Positions 44,908-56,268 of a DNA stretch of 64,000 nt are shown piece after piece. Position numbers and translations under genes: made by a program. The DNA comes from Zarea fungicola (lineage: Eukaryota > Ascomycota > Sordariomycetes > Hypocreales > Cordycipitaceae), in NCBI GenBank assembly GCA_900169235.1, contig FWCC01000267.1, positions 1 through 64,000 on the forward strand, read 5' to 3'. Position 1 is the first letter of the stretch. The number at the start of each line of letters is the position of its first letter. Below the pieces are notes generated by a model, which was given only the letters and a program-made list of their open reading frames with translations, was not told the origin of the DNA and did not search any database.

Positions 44908-46345
44908 ACCGGGCTGTCTGAATCCTCCTCCCCAACCAGTCGACACAGTGGCTTGTAGGGGTGAGGAACGAGGGATTGATACCAAACAATAGCTATAGGC
45001 GGACGTAAAGATTGAATACTGGTTGTATTAAAAAAACTGTATGCAAGGTTTTGGATTGGGGTTGGATTGAACTGTAGAGCTACCTTGCCAACTGTTTTTT
45101 TCTGGCTATTTAAACTATTTTTAGGCTTTCTAGATTACCTAGATGCTAGTTTTAGTACTACTTATTAAGAGGTAAATATTACTTTTAAAGGAGGTCATTT
45201 TTCATTAGAGTATAAAAATAACAAGCTTCAGCCTTATCATGCCGCTCACCACGATTCGACGAAAGAATAATATAAGAAGCGTTTTGCGGGTTTAGGTTGG
45301 AATAAAAACTTGAACAGGCCTGCGATTTTTGTTCTTATACACGAACACGGCCTTCTCCACGGCCCTACTACATGTGCCACGCCCTCGCCGCATTCGCTAC
45401 AGGCTGCTGACGGGCTACCCGACTGAACCCAGCCAACGGCCACCCAGCAAAGCATTAATAACTACTTGTGCCAGCACCCACCAACTTCGTAGTGGTTGGT
45501 GGGTGCTGGCACAAGAAGGGACTTGATAAAAACATACTAGTTATTATGCTTAAAACAGTGGAGTGAAGAACGCTGACCGACGGTAGACTCAAGCCTGGCA
45601 GACTAATCAACAATTATTGATAGTCAATGTCAGATGCCAACAACACATCTTGAACTAGGTGCTACATTTGCTTGCATAACTACTATACAGTCTAACAGTT
45701 GGTCCGTGGCGTGCTTTGCTAGATCCAACTAAGCGCCGCTAATAACATCTAAATACCCAAATTAAGAATACAAACAAAGCCACCAAGTCATTATACTAAT
45801 CAATAAAAGAAAAAATGGAGCCCAATCTCACAGTAGGAATGGCCGATTAGGAGTAAAAGTGTACATTTTCTTCGAGACGGACTTCTTTCCGCTACAACAG
45901 GCCCTTCGGCTCTTTCGCTCTGAGGCATAAAGCTCTCTTTCGAGCCAATACTCAACACATCACCCGACACTACCCTCGCGAGACTCACGGCGCTGATGAG
46001 ATGATCCACATTGTACAACCTCACGGCGGATTTTCCGTATCTTTGCCAGTAATTCTTAATTCACAGAGTCGACAACTACACGCGGCGGCGGCGGGGGTTG
46101 TCAGCTCTAGTGGCGCTTTAGGTTAGCGACCATTGATTGATTATCCCGATGGAAGCCTTGTTTAAATACCCCGTCACCCGTGACAGCCTTGTCCGGAAAA
46201 GCCGACACTCCTGCCCATAAAGTTCACGATAGGAGTAGCTTTTCGAGACAACCATCTTCTATGATATCGATTCGACCCCCTTTCTAGACATATAACCCTA
46301 CGCAATCGCCTACTCAATATACATTCCGAAGAAAAACTCACCGCC
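44908..46345. other. Intergenic spacer with hairpin
   Basis: About 1.4 kb between the epoxide hydrolase and the first P450. It is AT-rich, has stop-rich RIP-like DNA at 45080-45200, and holds the perfect hairpin at 45465-45515. A weak Cys-rich minus-strand frame (45246-45455) might be a retroelement scrap, but I do not call it. Confidence 0.5.
45465..45515. repeat. Perfect inverted repeat, two 21 bp arms, 9 bp loop
   Basis: The left arm 45465-45485 (starting CTTGTGCCAGCACCC) and the right arm 45495-45515 (ending GTGCTGGCACAAG) are exact reverse complements with TTCGTAGTG between them. The arms are GC-rich within AT-rich surroundings. No terminal duplication was noticed on either side. Confidence 0.95.
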
Positions 46346-48020
46346 ATGGTGACCAAGGAGAGCGATACCGCACTATGTGAAACATTGATCGTCAGCCGCA
46401 GCGGTGCTGCCGGTGCAGTGATTGGCGGCATCATTTTGCTATGGCTTTGTACTCGTTTTCAGGGCCGAGCCCAAAAGATGCCGGTGTTCCCGCCATTAGT
46501 GGCCCTCGAGATTGGCATCACATCTGCGCTGCTCGTCTCCTCCGGTGCCATGTCTAAACTCCCGTATGTATCGTACCTAGTCGGCTCCTTTTTGCTCGCC
46601 AACTAACCTTGTAAGTTTCCTTGTCCGGCGCCGCAAAGGACCCCTGTTTGGCCTCTCCTCGCGGCACCAAATCATATACAACTACGCTGCTGTGGACCAG
46701 TTGATGAGCAAGGGCGTCCATACAGTGGACTCGGTGCCGCTAGGCCTCACCATGATTCGTGGAGTGTTCGGCGGGACGATCGCGCCGGAGATTGAGAAGA
46801 ACATGGCCACCTTCAACAAAGATCTTGTATCGCCTGTGGAGAGGGGCTTCGTGAATGATACAGCAGCCAATTTGGCAATCCAGCGGAGCGGCGTCGAAGA
46901 AAAGGTGACAAATTTATTGTCATTCTCAGAGGATTGCAGTACGCAAAATCGCTGGGAGCATGCTGCCAATGTCAAGATTGTTGCTCCTGGGGTCGCAGAA
47001 GTGGATTTGCTTCACATTCTGCGAGATCTTGGTGCCTGCATCGCCATACCGATGATGTACGGTCAGGGTCTACTCGATCACAATCCCAGTCTACTGTCAG
47101 ACTTTTGGCAATTCGACAATGTTGCCTTCCCGCTTCTTATGCTTGGTATGCCAACCTGGGCGCCTCTACCAGCCTTCCAACGAGCACTTGCAGCTCGTCG
47201 CCGGATCCAGAGGGCCCTCAGCGTACTGTACACTCATCTGAATCAGCGTCTCGACGGCGAGGCGGTGGACTTGGATGCCGATACGGCTGACGTCAGTACC
47301 ATCATACAGGAACGTAATCGCATGTTTGCTAAATGGGGTGTCTCTGTACCAGACCGTGGTGTCCTGGAGCTGGGTAATTTTTGGGGACAAAACGCCAACA
47401 CACAACCACTAGTATTTTGGTTCATCTTATACATCTACTCGACACCAGGGCTGCTTCAGGCTTTGCGGGCAGAGACTGCGCCGCATGTGACCTGTTCTAC
47501 AGCGAATCCGGTGCGCATCGAGCATATTGACGTCGCGGCTGTTGGCCGGGGCTGCCCACTTTTCAAGGCGGCACTCCTGGAAACTTTCCGCATGGCCAAC
47601 AACCCGACTTCCATTCGCTATGTTCACAAGTCGGTGGCAATCTCGGATAGCGTCGGCGAGCAGATGCTGCAGCCAGGCACTTGGCTCTCGGCTCCGCACG
47701 GTGCCATGCAGCAGGACCCGGCCATCTTCTCGGATCCAGACGTATTCACGCCAGACAGGTTTCTCGAGGAGAATTCCGCGACGGGAGAGCGCGTACCGCG
47801 CTACGGACGGATGAGGCCATGGGGCGCAGGCGCCGGCATATGCAAGGGCAGGACATTTGCCGAAAACGAGATTCTAGCCATTGCAGCATGCTTCATGACG
47901 GCCTGGGATATGGATCCAGCAGATGGGGAGGGTTGGAAAATACCGAAAATGGTGCCAGGGACGGGCGTTAAGCAGCCATCAAGCCCAGTTAGGGTCAGGA
48001 TAAGGAGACGGCAGATATAG
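46346..48020 (+). CDS. Cytochrome P450, CYP7/CYP8-like
   Basis: Two exons, 46346-46563 and 46616-48020, giving 540 residues. The N-terminal membrane anchor is AAGAVIGGIILLWLCTRF. The ExxR pair is LLETFR and the heme loop is RPWGAGAGICKGR with Cys482; Trp replaces the usual Phe, as in prostacyclin-synthase-like P450s. The I-helix reads FWGQNANTQPLVFW, resembling the QANT..FW of CYP7/CYP8 and lacking the usual acid-Thr pair (AGxDT), so oxygen activation may differ and isomerase-type chemistry is possible. Intron 1 (52 bp, GTATGT..AAG) joins SKLP to FLVRRRKGPLFG. The region normally holding the Pro-rich hinge is shortened. It is an ER-membrane enzyme; the substrate is unknown. Confidence 0.88.
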
Positions 48021-49490
48021 ACCACCTACATATTGGACTGAAATCAGTATTCAATCTTGTGACGTTATAAGATGAACAGTAAGCCAGACGTAAGCAGGTT
48101 ACGACCGACGAGCTCAACAATTGCCAAAAGGGCCCTGAACTACAGTTCTGTTGTGACGGTATACTTGCATGAAGGAGAGCTATATTACCCAGTCAGGACC
48201 TGCAGCCGCGCTAGCTTGTGAGGCTATTGCTCTTCATATTCCCATGCATTTGGCTCGGGAATAACTGGAACGGCCCAGGCGGTTCACATGCATCACTACG
48301 ATTACTATAAACTATGGAAGGACAATTAGGTCATGAAAGACGGCAATTGAGCTACTCATCAATGTTGAGGAGCTAGACGCGTCTGACTCGTTTGTGACTA
48401 GTTCAGCCTTGCATGCAAGATTAGGGCGATCGTGCCATCCAGTTGTGCTAGACCTAGCTCACATAAAACGCGACTAGGAGGTAAGGCTGATGGTTTTTGC
48501 ACTAACATGATAGCTGGTTAGTTAATTTACTTGCCATGGGGGTGGCGTAGTCGCGTCAGACCTCCATCCATGTTCAGTTAGCTTTGGTTTTGGAAATGGT
48601 GAGAAGCAGGCGAAAATTCCTCCCCTCAGCCACCCGCTAAATATAGTTGTTAGCTACTCCGTACTGCTTACCTCTAACTAGTTATATTTTTAGGCAGCCG
48701 TCGATGAATTTATTTACCTCTTTGGGCGACTCACCTTGACGGCTTTATAGACTACTTTATTGGGAAGGCCTTTGTTTCTGTGAGTTGAGGTTCAGTCTTA
48801 TATAGTTCACTAACAATGAGCTCTAAAACGAATAGACGACGGCCTGTTTGGGAATAATTGCCGCGTTGATATTTGCCTAATAGGTATTCGCGCGGGATGG
48901 GAACTAGCCATGTCAGCAATCGGCTTGTTGCCATTGATAAGAGTGCATTAAAAATAGAGTCCTTCCATTGTAGAATAACTACTCATTATCTATCCAGGTG
49001 CCCAAAAGAGTAGTGGAGGCAAAAATCTCTGTGTAACAGGCAAATCAATCGCCCCTTGCAGTCTCAATGCGCGAGTGTATTCTGCGGCTCATAATTGTAG
49101 AACCCTGAGACATAGCCACTAGTTTAGTTAATACGCTCAGTTATGTAACCAGTCTGACACGATACGTTTGATTTGCTTACGGAGGGCATTGAACACCCCC
49201 GAGTTAGGTACTAGCTCTGCCGAATTTTTAAGCTTGATGCGTGGCATTGACTTGCCATCTTTCCTTATGTGGTCATTCGTGCCGCCAAGGCTGACTCTCA
49301 TGGCTTACTGGCCAACAACTGGGGTCTAATTTCTCTGTCTCTTTATTTAGCACACATACGGTCGTTGGTCAGTATATTAGTATCGGCGAGGCCCTCCCTT
49401 TGTCTTGGAAAGATATTCTTGTGTCGTTTCCAAATCGTACTCTCGAGAATCAAAACAAAGTATTACCACACACAAGACCTTCACGCCACA
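48021..49490. other. Intergenic spacer
   Basis: About 1.5 kb with no supported gene. AT-rich, scattered short TAG/CTAG-rich stretches. Confidence 0.6.
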
Positions 49491-49937
49491 ATGCTTCGCT
49501 ACGCCTTGGCCCTCGCTGTGCTCTTTCAGAGCAACCTTCAAATGGTGCTCGCCGCAAACGCCACCAGCTGCGCCGGGATTGAATACGCAAACGTCTGCTG
49601 CGACGGCCACATCATTAAACCACTGGCAAGCATAAAAAAATTGAACAACCTGGACGGGGCGACTTGCTGCCAAGGTGACGACACTGGCATGGGAATCGCA
49701 ACGACCTGCACGAGCGGCACTCCAATCCCCATGACGCAGCTTGCCTCTGCACAGGCAAACGCCACAATCACCTCTGCCTTTCTTTCAGTTAGCGATATCA
49801 CAACTGTTGCTACTTCCACATCGGCACAGAGCACTGCTACGAGCACATCATCCAAGGGTGCGGGTGCTGTTATCACAGCTGGCCCATGGGATGCGACTTT
49901 GCTTGTCGCCGGTGGTGTCGCTGCTGCATTGCTCTAG
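49491..49937 (+). CDS. Small Cys-rich secreted protein with GPI-type tail
   Basis: A single exon of 148 residues from the ATG in ACACGCCACAATG. The signal peptide MLRYALALAVLFQSNLQMVLA is followed by an eight-Cys-like region (SCAGIEYANVCCDGHII, TCCQGDDTG, TTCTSGTP). A Ser/Thr-rich stalk (VATSTSAQSTATSTSSKGAGA) and a hydrophobic C-terminus (ATLLVAGGVAAALL) complete the layout, which is typical of a GPI-anchored cell-wall or plasma-membrane protein. Doublet Cys residues recall small fungal effectors and hydrophobin-like or CFEM-like proteins, but the spacing does not match a family I can name. Upstream codons in the same frame lack a useful ATG. Confidence 0.75.
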   Translation: MLRYALALAVLFQSNLQMVLAANATSCAGIEYANVCCDGHIIKPLASIKKLNNLDGATCCQGDDTGMGIATTCTSGTPIPMTQLASAQANATITSAFLSVSDITTVATSTSAQSTATSTSSKGAGAVITAGPWDATLLVAGGVAAALL

Positions 49938-50534
49938 ATGAGAGGCACCGAATTGGAACGGAGGGCGAATATTTATCTGATCCAGGAAGTATGACGGATT
50001 TGGATGCGTATGCTCGCGTGTTGGTTGGTTGCAGGTTGGCTGCGACTTGCTTGGATACTTCTTTGGTTTGCAAAGGCGAATATACTGGACACGGTTGGTG
50101 GAACATGTGACGTATTGCTATAGCAGAATACTGTTTTTTGCACTCAATTATGCCAATAAGAGTTCTAGTTTTGCTCATATTTTCCATGTTAAATGTACTC
50201 TGTAGCTGACCTGAGCGCCGCCCATGGCGACGGCAGGCTCATGCCCAGCGCAGCTGCATCCAAGACCTAGAAACAAAAACCATGCCAATATCAACAACAA
50301 GGAACATCTTCGTAGGTTAATGAAACTTTGGTTTACTTTCGTCAATTTGCTCCGGCGTATTCGCGAATTTAGTAGGCCGCAGAGCCAGTTGCTCTCAACA
50401 GGTCAACAGGCAAATCAAGCCGTGATACATCCATAAGCAGCTGAAGTCGGCATAACCCGTGGTGCAAGGGCAGCTGCTAGATCAGTCCAACATGTTGTGG
50501 GAGGCCAAGTCTCATTTGCCTGGCCCCGATTCAA
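49938..50534. other. Convergent spacer
   Basis: 3' flanks of the small secreted protein gene (plus) and second P450 gene (minus). No gene seen. Confidence 0.6.
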
Positions 50535-52345
50535 TTATGCTATTTTCTTCAAGCGGACATAGCTCTTTTGAGGCTTAAGCGTTAACGCAAATCGGCGCTC
50601 ATGGCCCGACAGCTCCTCTGAGCACGGCAGCAGCTCAAAATGCCAAATCAGCAAGGTCAGTATAATCTTCATCTCGACTTGGGCCAGTCTTTTCCCGAAG
50701 CAGCCGCGCAAACCCAAGCCAAACGGAGTACTCGGCCCGGCATTGGGATCGAAAACGGAACCAGTGCCGCTGCTGTGCGGTGCCAGCCATCGCTCCGGTT
50801 TGAACAGTGCGACGTCATCTTCGTCCCACTCCCTAACAAGACCATTCTGCTTTTCTTCCTGAGCGCGTGCTGTTCGCTTGCTCTCGTCTACCTTGAGACT
50901 AGGCCGCAGAAAACCAGAGCTGATGACGAGCCAGACGACGGTTGTCCCTTTCGGGATCGGATGCCCCAGAATGGACGTGTTGCGTATGGCGTCGCGCGTC
51001 CCGATCGGCGCTGTTGAGCGGTATCGCAGAGTCTCCTCTATGACAGCGTCGAGGTATGGCACCGACGTCGCCATCATCTCGCTTGCGGTTGGGCAGCGTC
51101 TTCCTTCGGCCATTGCATCTGGGAAGGCGGACAGGAGCGCATCTCGCAGGCGATTTTGTACCTCTGGATATTCGGCCAGAAGCTTGACATTCCAGCACAT
51201 TGTGGTGCTTGTCGTGTCATGGCCTGCCAAGATGAGTCCGTACAACTGTGTCTACTGTTCAGTTATGTTGCTCTAAATGCATTCCGCTGCTCAGCGTCCG
51301 ACCGTAGGATTATGGAACATACCTCATCAATTATTCTGCCGGCGAAAAGGTCAGGCTCCCTGCCCTCCTTTTGCGCAAGCGCTTTTTCTCTCTTAATGAT
51401 GTGGTCCACAGCATGGCGCTCCTGCACCAGGCTCGCATCATCATCTGCTTGCTTTATACTTGCTGCTGCCTTTTCAATCTCGTCGCGAATGCATCTGTCT
51501 TTTACCGCACTAGCTCGCCGAAACCACTTTGAAAGTTTCGTCACGACCCATGCAAGCGACGGGGATGGGGAGGACTGCGCCGTTTCGATGCCATCGACGA
51601 GCCTAATCATGGAGCTGATGCTCTCGTCAATGTCAAAAGTGGGAAAATCGACCGCGTCATCAGCAGTTCCACGGGCAATATCGTTTGGGGAGAGGGAGTT
51701 AAGCCCGTCCACCTGAGCCTTCAAGGCGCTGTGAGGAAAAGAAGAGCCAAATGTAAATGCGGCGACAGCGTCAAATGCCGCAAGGAACAGGTCATCGGCT
51801 GCTGAGAACGGACGACCCTGTGCGAGGTCCAACTTGTGATTCCACAGATTGATAAGTCGCGTGAAGCTAGCATATATGGAAGGTGCCGCAGCGTCGTTCA
51901 AGAAGTTCTGTGACATTGTATCTTGCACTAAACGTCTGTGCAGCTTCCACTGCGGTCCTGTGGGCTGCGCAAACTGGTTTGTCCGCACCACGGGCCTGAG
52001 CATCTTGACGACGTCCTGGCTGCGATCAAAATCGTTGGCACGATACACCATAATTTCACGGCTCTCACGATGATCCGCCAGCAATACCATGGGCTTTCCA
52101 AACGGCCGGATAAAGACTTGCTTTATGACCGAGTTGGATTTGATTTGCTGGTCGGCCATCCATTCGATAAAATTTCCACCCTTGGAGACAAACGACACTA
52201 GGTCAGGGATGTCGCCAAGGAGCCGAGATGCTGATTTAGCATTATAGGGAATCCCAGGCAATGGTCTAGGGAGCGCAAGTCTATACAGAAGATAGAACCC
52301 TGCAACAAGAGTGAATCCAACGGCGGCCGAAGTGGAGAGCATCAT
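50535..52345 (-). CDS. Cytochrome P450 monooxygenase
   Basis: Two exons, 51323-52345 and 50535-51245 (phase 0, GAG|GTATGT to ACACAG|TTGTAC), giving 577 residues. An anchor helix (AAVGFTLVAGFYLLYRLALP) is followed by a Pro-rich hinge (PRPLPGIPYN). The C-helix is PQWKLHRRLVQDTMS, the I-helix LILAGHDTTSTTMCW with the canonical acid-Thr pair, the ExxR EETLRYR, and the heme loop PFGLGLRGCFGKRL with Cys523. All hallmarks of a catalytically competent class II monooxygenase are present. An alternative start at 52475 adds a small exon (MSQEYLLHSHP) spliced via GTAAGC..GTAG in frame to DFMMLST, giving 13 extra residues and a more usual lumenal lead; both are possible. Its 3' end faces the GPI-type gene. 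Confidence 0.92.
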
Positions 52346-53075
52346 GAAGTCCTACGGCGACGGGTCGGCGGCGCAGCGCAAGGTGTGGTGAAACAAGCAA
52401 CTGGTGAGAATTTATCGTAGCAAACTGCTTTTTGTAGCTTACCGGGTGGGAATGGAGCAGATATTCTTGTGACATGTTAGGGCAGCACCAGCTATTTAAC
52501 TGCCCGCACCGGTACGCGTATAATGTAATCTATAATGTGGCTTGTCACAGCTCATGCACGCCTTCAGCTGTAGACTGGCTTATGCACCTATTTTTAACCG
52601 CCGTAGATGGTAGAATTTGCCTTCGTTTTGCGCTAATAGAAAAATGGCATAAGGACCGACGCATCATTCTAGGTCGAGTGTAGCTTCCTTTGGTGTTCCG
52701 TTATTTAAACTGGGCTTTTGCATGGAATTTAAAACTTTTGGCTTTTGCTACCATTTCTCCTCGTAAATACTAACTATAATAAGCGTGGTTAAAAGCTTGA
52801 GATAGAAATGTTACAATTGCGTGCACCTTTTTGAGCGACACATTCGTGGCAACTCCTAGCGTGTAGCCAAGACTGCCAGTATTTGTGACGTCGAGTACTT
52901 CTGTGACAGATTTAGTCTAGAATCGATTCGGTCTAACTAGTTTAATTCAATACAATCTAACTCGCTACTCAATCCCCAAAGTCGCTCCAATTGTTCCAAT
53001 TCAGCGTGTCGGCAAGGTCAAGCTTCAGACCAATATTCTTCAAGGCGAAAGGAAAGTGCCCTGCTGCGTCTTTGA
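52346..53075. other. P450 promoter / RTA1 3' spacer
   Basis: Contains the possible short first exon of the P450 (52443-52475, minus strand), its promoter, and the 3' flank of the RTA1 gene. Nothing else is seen. Confidence 0.5.
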
Positions 53076-54308
53076 CTAGCGATTGTGATCATTGAATTCG
53101 GATCGTTGCCGGTACGCTGTGATTCGGTCAACGCTGTCCATCGACTGCAGAGGCAGAGGTCCAAACTTTTCCTTCTTCCGACGACCACAGCATGCCCACT
53201 TTGTCGAAGGCATGTTGCTCTCGGGGCCCTTTAGCACGAGTGCTGGGTGCACCACGTTGAGTGCCACAAGCGCAATCAGCATGGGAAGTCCGTCGAGGTA
53301 TAGCTGAAACCATTCCTTTCGGAGCATTGGGTTGGAGTTGGAAGCACCGCGGCTAAATTCAGCGAGTCGGAAAATGATGCGCTCCTTTGCAAAAGAAAGA
53401 ATATTAGACTCGCCAACGCAGCCGGCACGGCAAGAAAACTTACCACAATGAGAACAAGAACTAGGAAAATAACCCAGAGCAAGGGCATGATCCAACGGTT
53501 GCGCGTCTTTTCGGTGCCAGTGCGAATACCCCGTGAAACCGACTGGTAGAACGCCGCCACCACGACGACAAAGGCGGCGACAAAGCCCAGCTGTATGCCG
53601 CAGCCCACCATGTAAATCTTCTTACCGAGGTCGGCGTTTTTCGGGTTGTCTTGGCCGCCGGCCATGAGGGCGCCGCCGACGGCCTGGACCAGGAAGCAGA
53701 CGACGTCGGCGGATACGAAGCCCTTGGCCAGATATGTCGCGCGCACGCGAAGGACTCGTTGGGCGCCGTCGAGGAAATACACGAGCCGCGCGACGACCAT
53801 GTACGCAAATGCATTGATCCCTGTCAGATTCATTCAAGTTAGAAAGCGGCGAGTGGTGAAAATTGTGTGGAAACGAGGCTTGGAGACGAACAGAGTGGTG
53901 CGAGCAGGAAGAAAAGCGTCGACATCATGACATAGTCGGAATTTTGCTGGTCTTTGGCACCAAGGGTTCGGAGAATGAAGCAGATGGACTCCCAGGACGC
54001 GCCCATGATGATGACCCAGCAGAATTTCTGCAGAAAACTATGAGCTGAGACCAGTATTGAGGGACATGTGCAGAGCGCCGAACCTTTTTGTAGACAATGG
54101 CTTGTGTCAAGTGTGCAGCGGTTGTCAGCGCAAAGACAATGGCAAAACCCATGTTGTCTTCCCATTTTGGATAGAATCCATAATTCGCATTACATGCTTC
54201 TGGAGGAACATGGCCGTTCTTGTCGGGGATGGCCGTTGTGCATGTTGGCGTAGCACTCGAAGTCGTTGTTGCGCGGAGGAACAGGGTTGGTGATGGGATG
54301 AGTGGCAT
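53076..54308 (-). CDS. RTA1-family seven-helix membrane protein
   Basis: Four exons, 54084-54308, 53892-54027, 53444-53820 and 53076-53384, giving 348 residues. Conserved RTA1 features are seen: NANYGFYPKWEDNMGFAIVFALTTAAHL in TM1, FCWVIIMGASWESICFILR with the family's W-E-x-x-(G/C)-(Y/F) core, LAPLW|INAFAYMVVARLVYFLDGA across intron 2, DVVCFLVQAVGGALMAGG and GKKIYMVGCGIQLGFVAAFV, and the C-terminal RIIFRLAEF..LYLDGLPMLIALVALNVVHPALVL. The protein predicts seven helices with a short basic cytosolic tail. Relatives (Rta1, Rsb1) confer resistance to amino-sterols or export sphingoid long-chain bases. Donors of introns 1 and 2 are GTTCGG and GTTCGT, unusual but forced by phase. The divergent neighbour is a racemase-family gene. 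Confidence 0.9.
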
Positions 54309-54804
54309 GGCGACAGACTTGCTATGTGAATTGGACTAGACGGTCGCTGTTTACTGTAAACGATTGTATTTTGTATAATTTATCTGAACACTTCCCAAAA
54401 TACCGTAGGAAACCTAGGTCTCTTATAACATGCCCGAGAATTAACATATTGCAACTACGTCTTTAGTACGCGCGTTCCTTGCGACAGAGTCTCTATTTTT
54501 AACATGATAAGTTGAAACATGCCCTATTATTTAGATGTTGCGAGGCACGCTTGTCTCGCTTTTTTAATTGCACCATGAAAATAAGCTTGTTTGTTACTGC
54601 TTTGATTGTGCTGCATAGTCCACCTTGAAGCTGTCGAGTCCGATGCGGCTCCGGTTCGGACTTGGTCCCCGCCAATGCGCCCTTCCCGCAGTCAAACTCA
54701 TCCAGTACCTTGCAGTCCCCTTGTTTACGAAGTTGAAACCCCTCGCAAGTTGACGCAAGTTGAAGAATAATAATAACCAAGCCCCATTACGTCTTGCCAC
54801 AAAA
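54309..54804. other. Divergent promoter region
   Basis: Shared upstream DNA of the RTA1 gene (minus) and the racemase-family gene (plus). AT-rich, no gene seen. Confidence 0.65.
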
Positions 54805-55500
54805 ATGAAGACGCTCGGCCTCATCGGCGGCATGAGCTGGGAGTCCACCGTGACGTACTACCAGCAAATCAACCGTCGCGTCCGCGCCGTCCAGGGCGGC
54901 CTGCACTCGGCCAAGTGCATCATCTCATCCTTTGACTTTGCAGAGATTGCGGCGCTGCAGCACGCCGGCCAATGGGAGGCCGCGGCTGCCGCTCTCGACG
55001 ATGCCGCTGCAAGGCTCAAGCTGGCTGGCGCCGACGCGATTGTTGTCTGCACCAACACGATGCATTTCGTCGCGGACAACATTACCCCCACGACGCAGCT
55101 ACCGCTGATTCACATTGTGGACCCCACGGCCGCTGCGATTCGCAAGGCTGGGTTTAGGAGGCCGGGGCTTCTGGGGACGCGGTTTACCATGGAAAAGGCG
55201 TTTTATCGGGATCGGTTGGCGGTGGAGCATGGGTTGGAGGCAGTGATTCCTGGCCAAGAGGATAAGGAGGTTGTGCATTCGATTATTTACGACGAGCTGT
55301 GTAATGGCATCATCAGGGAGGCATCGAGGGAGGCGTATAGAAAGGTTATTGAGAATTTGGCGGCGGCCGGTGCAGATTGTCTAATTCTGGGATGTACAGA
55401 GATTGGGCTTCTGGTCAATGAGAGCAGCAGTACGCTGCCTATTTTTGACACCGCAGAACTTCATGCGACAGCTGCAGCAGACTGGGCAATGCTACCGTAG
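54805..55500 (+). CDS. Aspartate/hydantoin racemase family protein (YgeA-like)
   Basis: An intronless gene of 231 residues; the first ATG of the frame is at 54805. The N-terminal LGLIGGMSWESTVTYYQQIN is the family signature. Two Cys residues act as the acid/base pair: Cys82 in VVCTNTMH and Cys197 in LGCTEIG. Other motifs are LPLIHIVDPTAAAI and GLLGTRFTMEKAFYRDRL. These PLP-independent enzymes interconvert L- and D-aspartate or related amino acids. The sequence is close in layout to bacterial YgeA proteins, has no targeting peptide and no intron. Length matches the bacterial family (about 230). Both catalytic Cys are present, so it should be active, but the substrate is unproven. Confidence 0.9.
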   Translation: MKTLGLIGGMSWESTVTYYQQINRRVRAVQGGLHSAKCIISSFDFAEIAALQHAGQWEAAAAALDDAAARLKLAGADAIVVCTNTMHFVADNITPTTQLPLIHIVDPTAAAIRKAGFRRPGLLGTRFTMEKAFYRDRLAVEHGLEAVIPGQEDKEVVHSIIYDELCNGIIREASREAYRKVIENLAAAGADCLILGCTEIGLLVNESSSTLPIFDTAELHATAAADWAMLP

Positions 55501-56268
55501 GCTAGATTTGAATGGGGACACAAATAAAGACATTCATAAGAAGATTCGGGCTCAAGTATCCACAGTGTTGCAATTACATTAGATCGAAATGCAGCGAGCA
55601 AAGTCGATTCTTTAGATCTCATTCATTCGTACTAAAGCGACGGACATACACAAGCGTAGAGTTGAGACCAGACACAGATGGCTATTATTGGTGAATGAGC
55701 CGATTAAATAGCGTGGCCCCCATAACTGCCTACAGCGACGAAGAGTATCTGCAGCTTTGTGGCTTTTGTGTATCTAAAAGTGAAATAACTGCAGCAAATA
55801 CTTTAACAACATGCACCCGTCATGAGCTGCATAGGCATACGCAAGCAACAGTCATGGTGCATCAAGCCAATCTATCTTGGGCAGAGGCTGCCCAATCGCA
55901 TTGCTCGCATTTATTCGTCACAGGGCGGGCGCAGCTAGCACGCCGTCTTTTCGTTACCGAAGGCTACCGGAACTAACTCAAACCCAATCCACCAGCCCGA
56001 GCCGGGGCGTACTCCATTCCAGGGAGGGGTCCTTCGAGTTGTTCCATGTCCAGCCTCATTTTGATGAGTGGGCAACTTTCTCAGCTGTTCTTTTCTTTCT
56101 TTCTCATATGCTCTTTACCTTCATATCTCATTTGTAACTCTATCTCCATGAAAAGCCCTCACCGTTGCAAGGACATTGCCCACATTGGTGAATAGAATAG
56201 GTCCCTTTGCGACAGCCGGCCCATCACTCACTCACTCATTGGCCGCCCCCCGCGCCGCCGCTGCCGTC
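55501..56268. other. Intergenic spacer
   Basis: About 770 bp between the racemase-family gene and the MFS gene. A pyrimidine-rich leader (around 56030-56140) precedes the latter. No gene seen. Confidence 0.6.

Noticed and set aside
45246..45455. Cys-rich minus-strand frame as a retroelement fragment
   Set aside because: The CSECGEG stretch is suggestive, but no H-C spacing, reverse-transcriptase motif or terminal repeat supports it.
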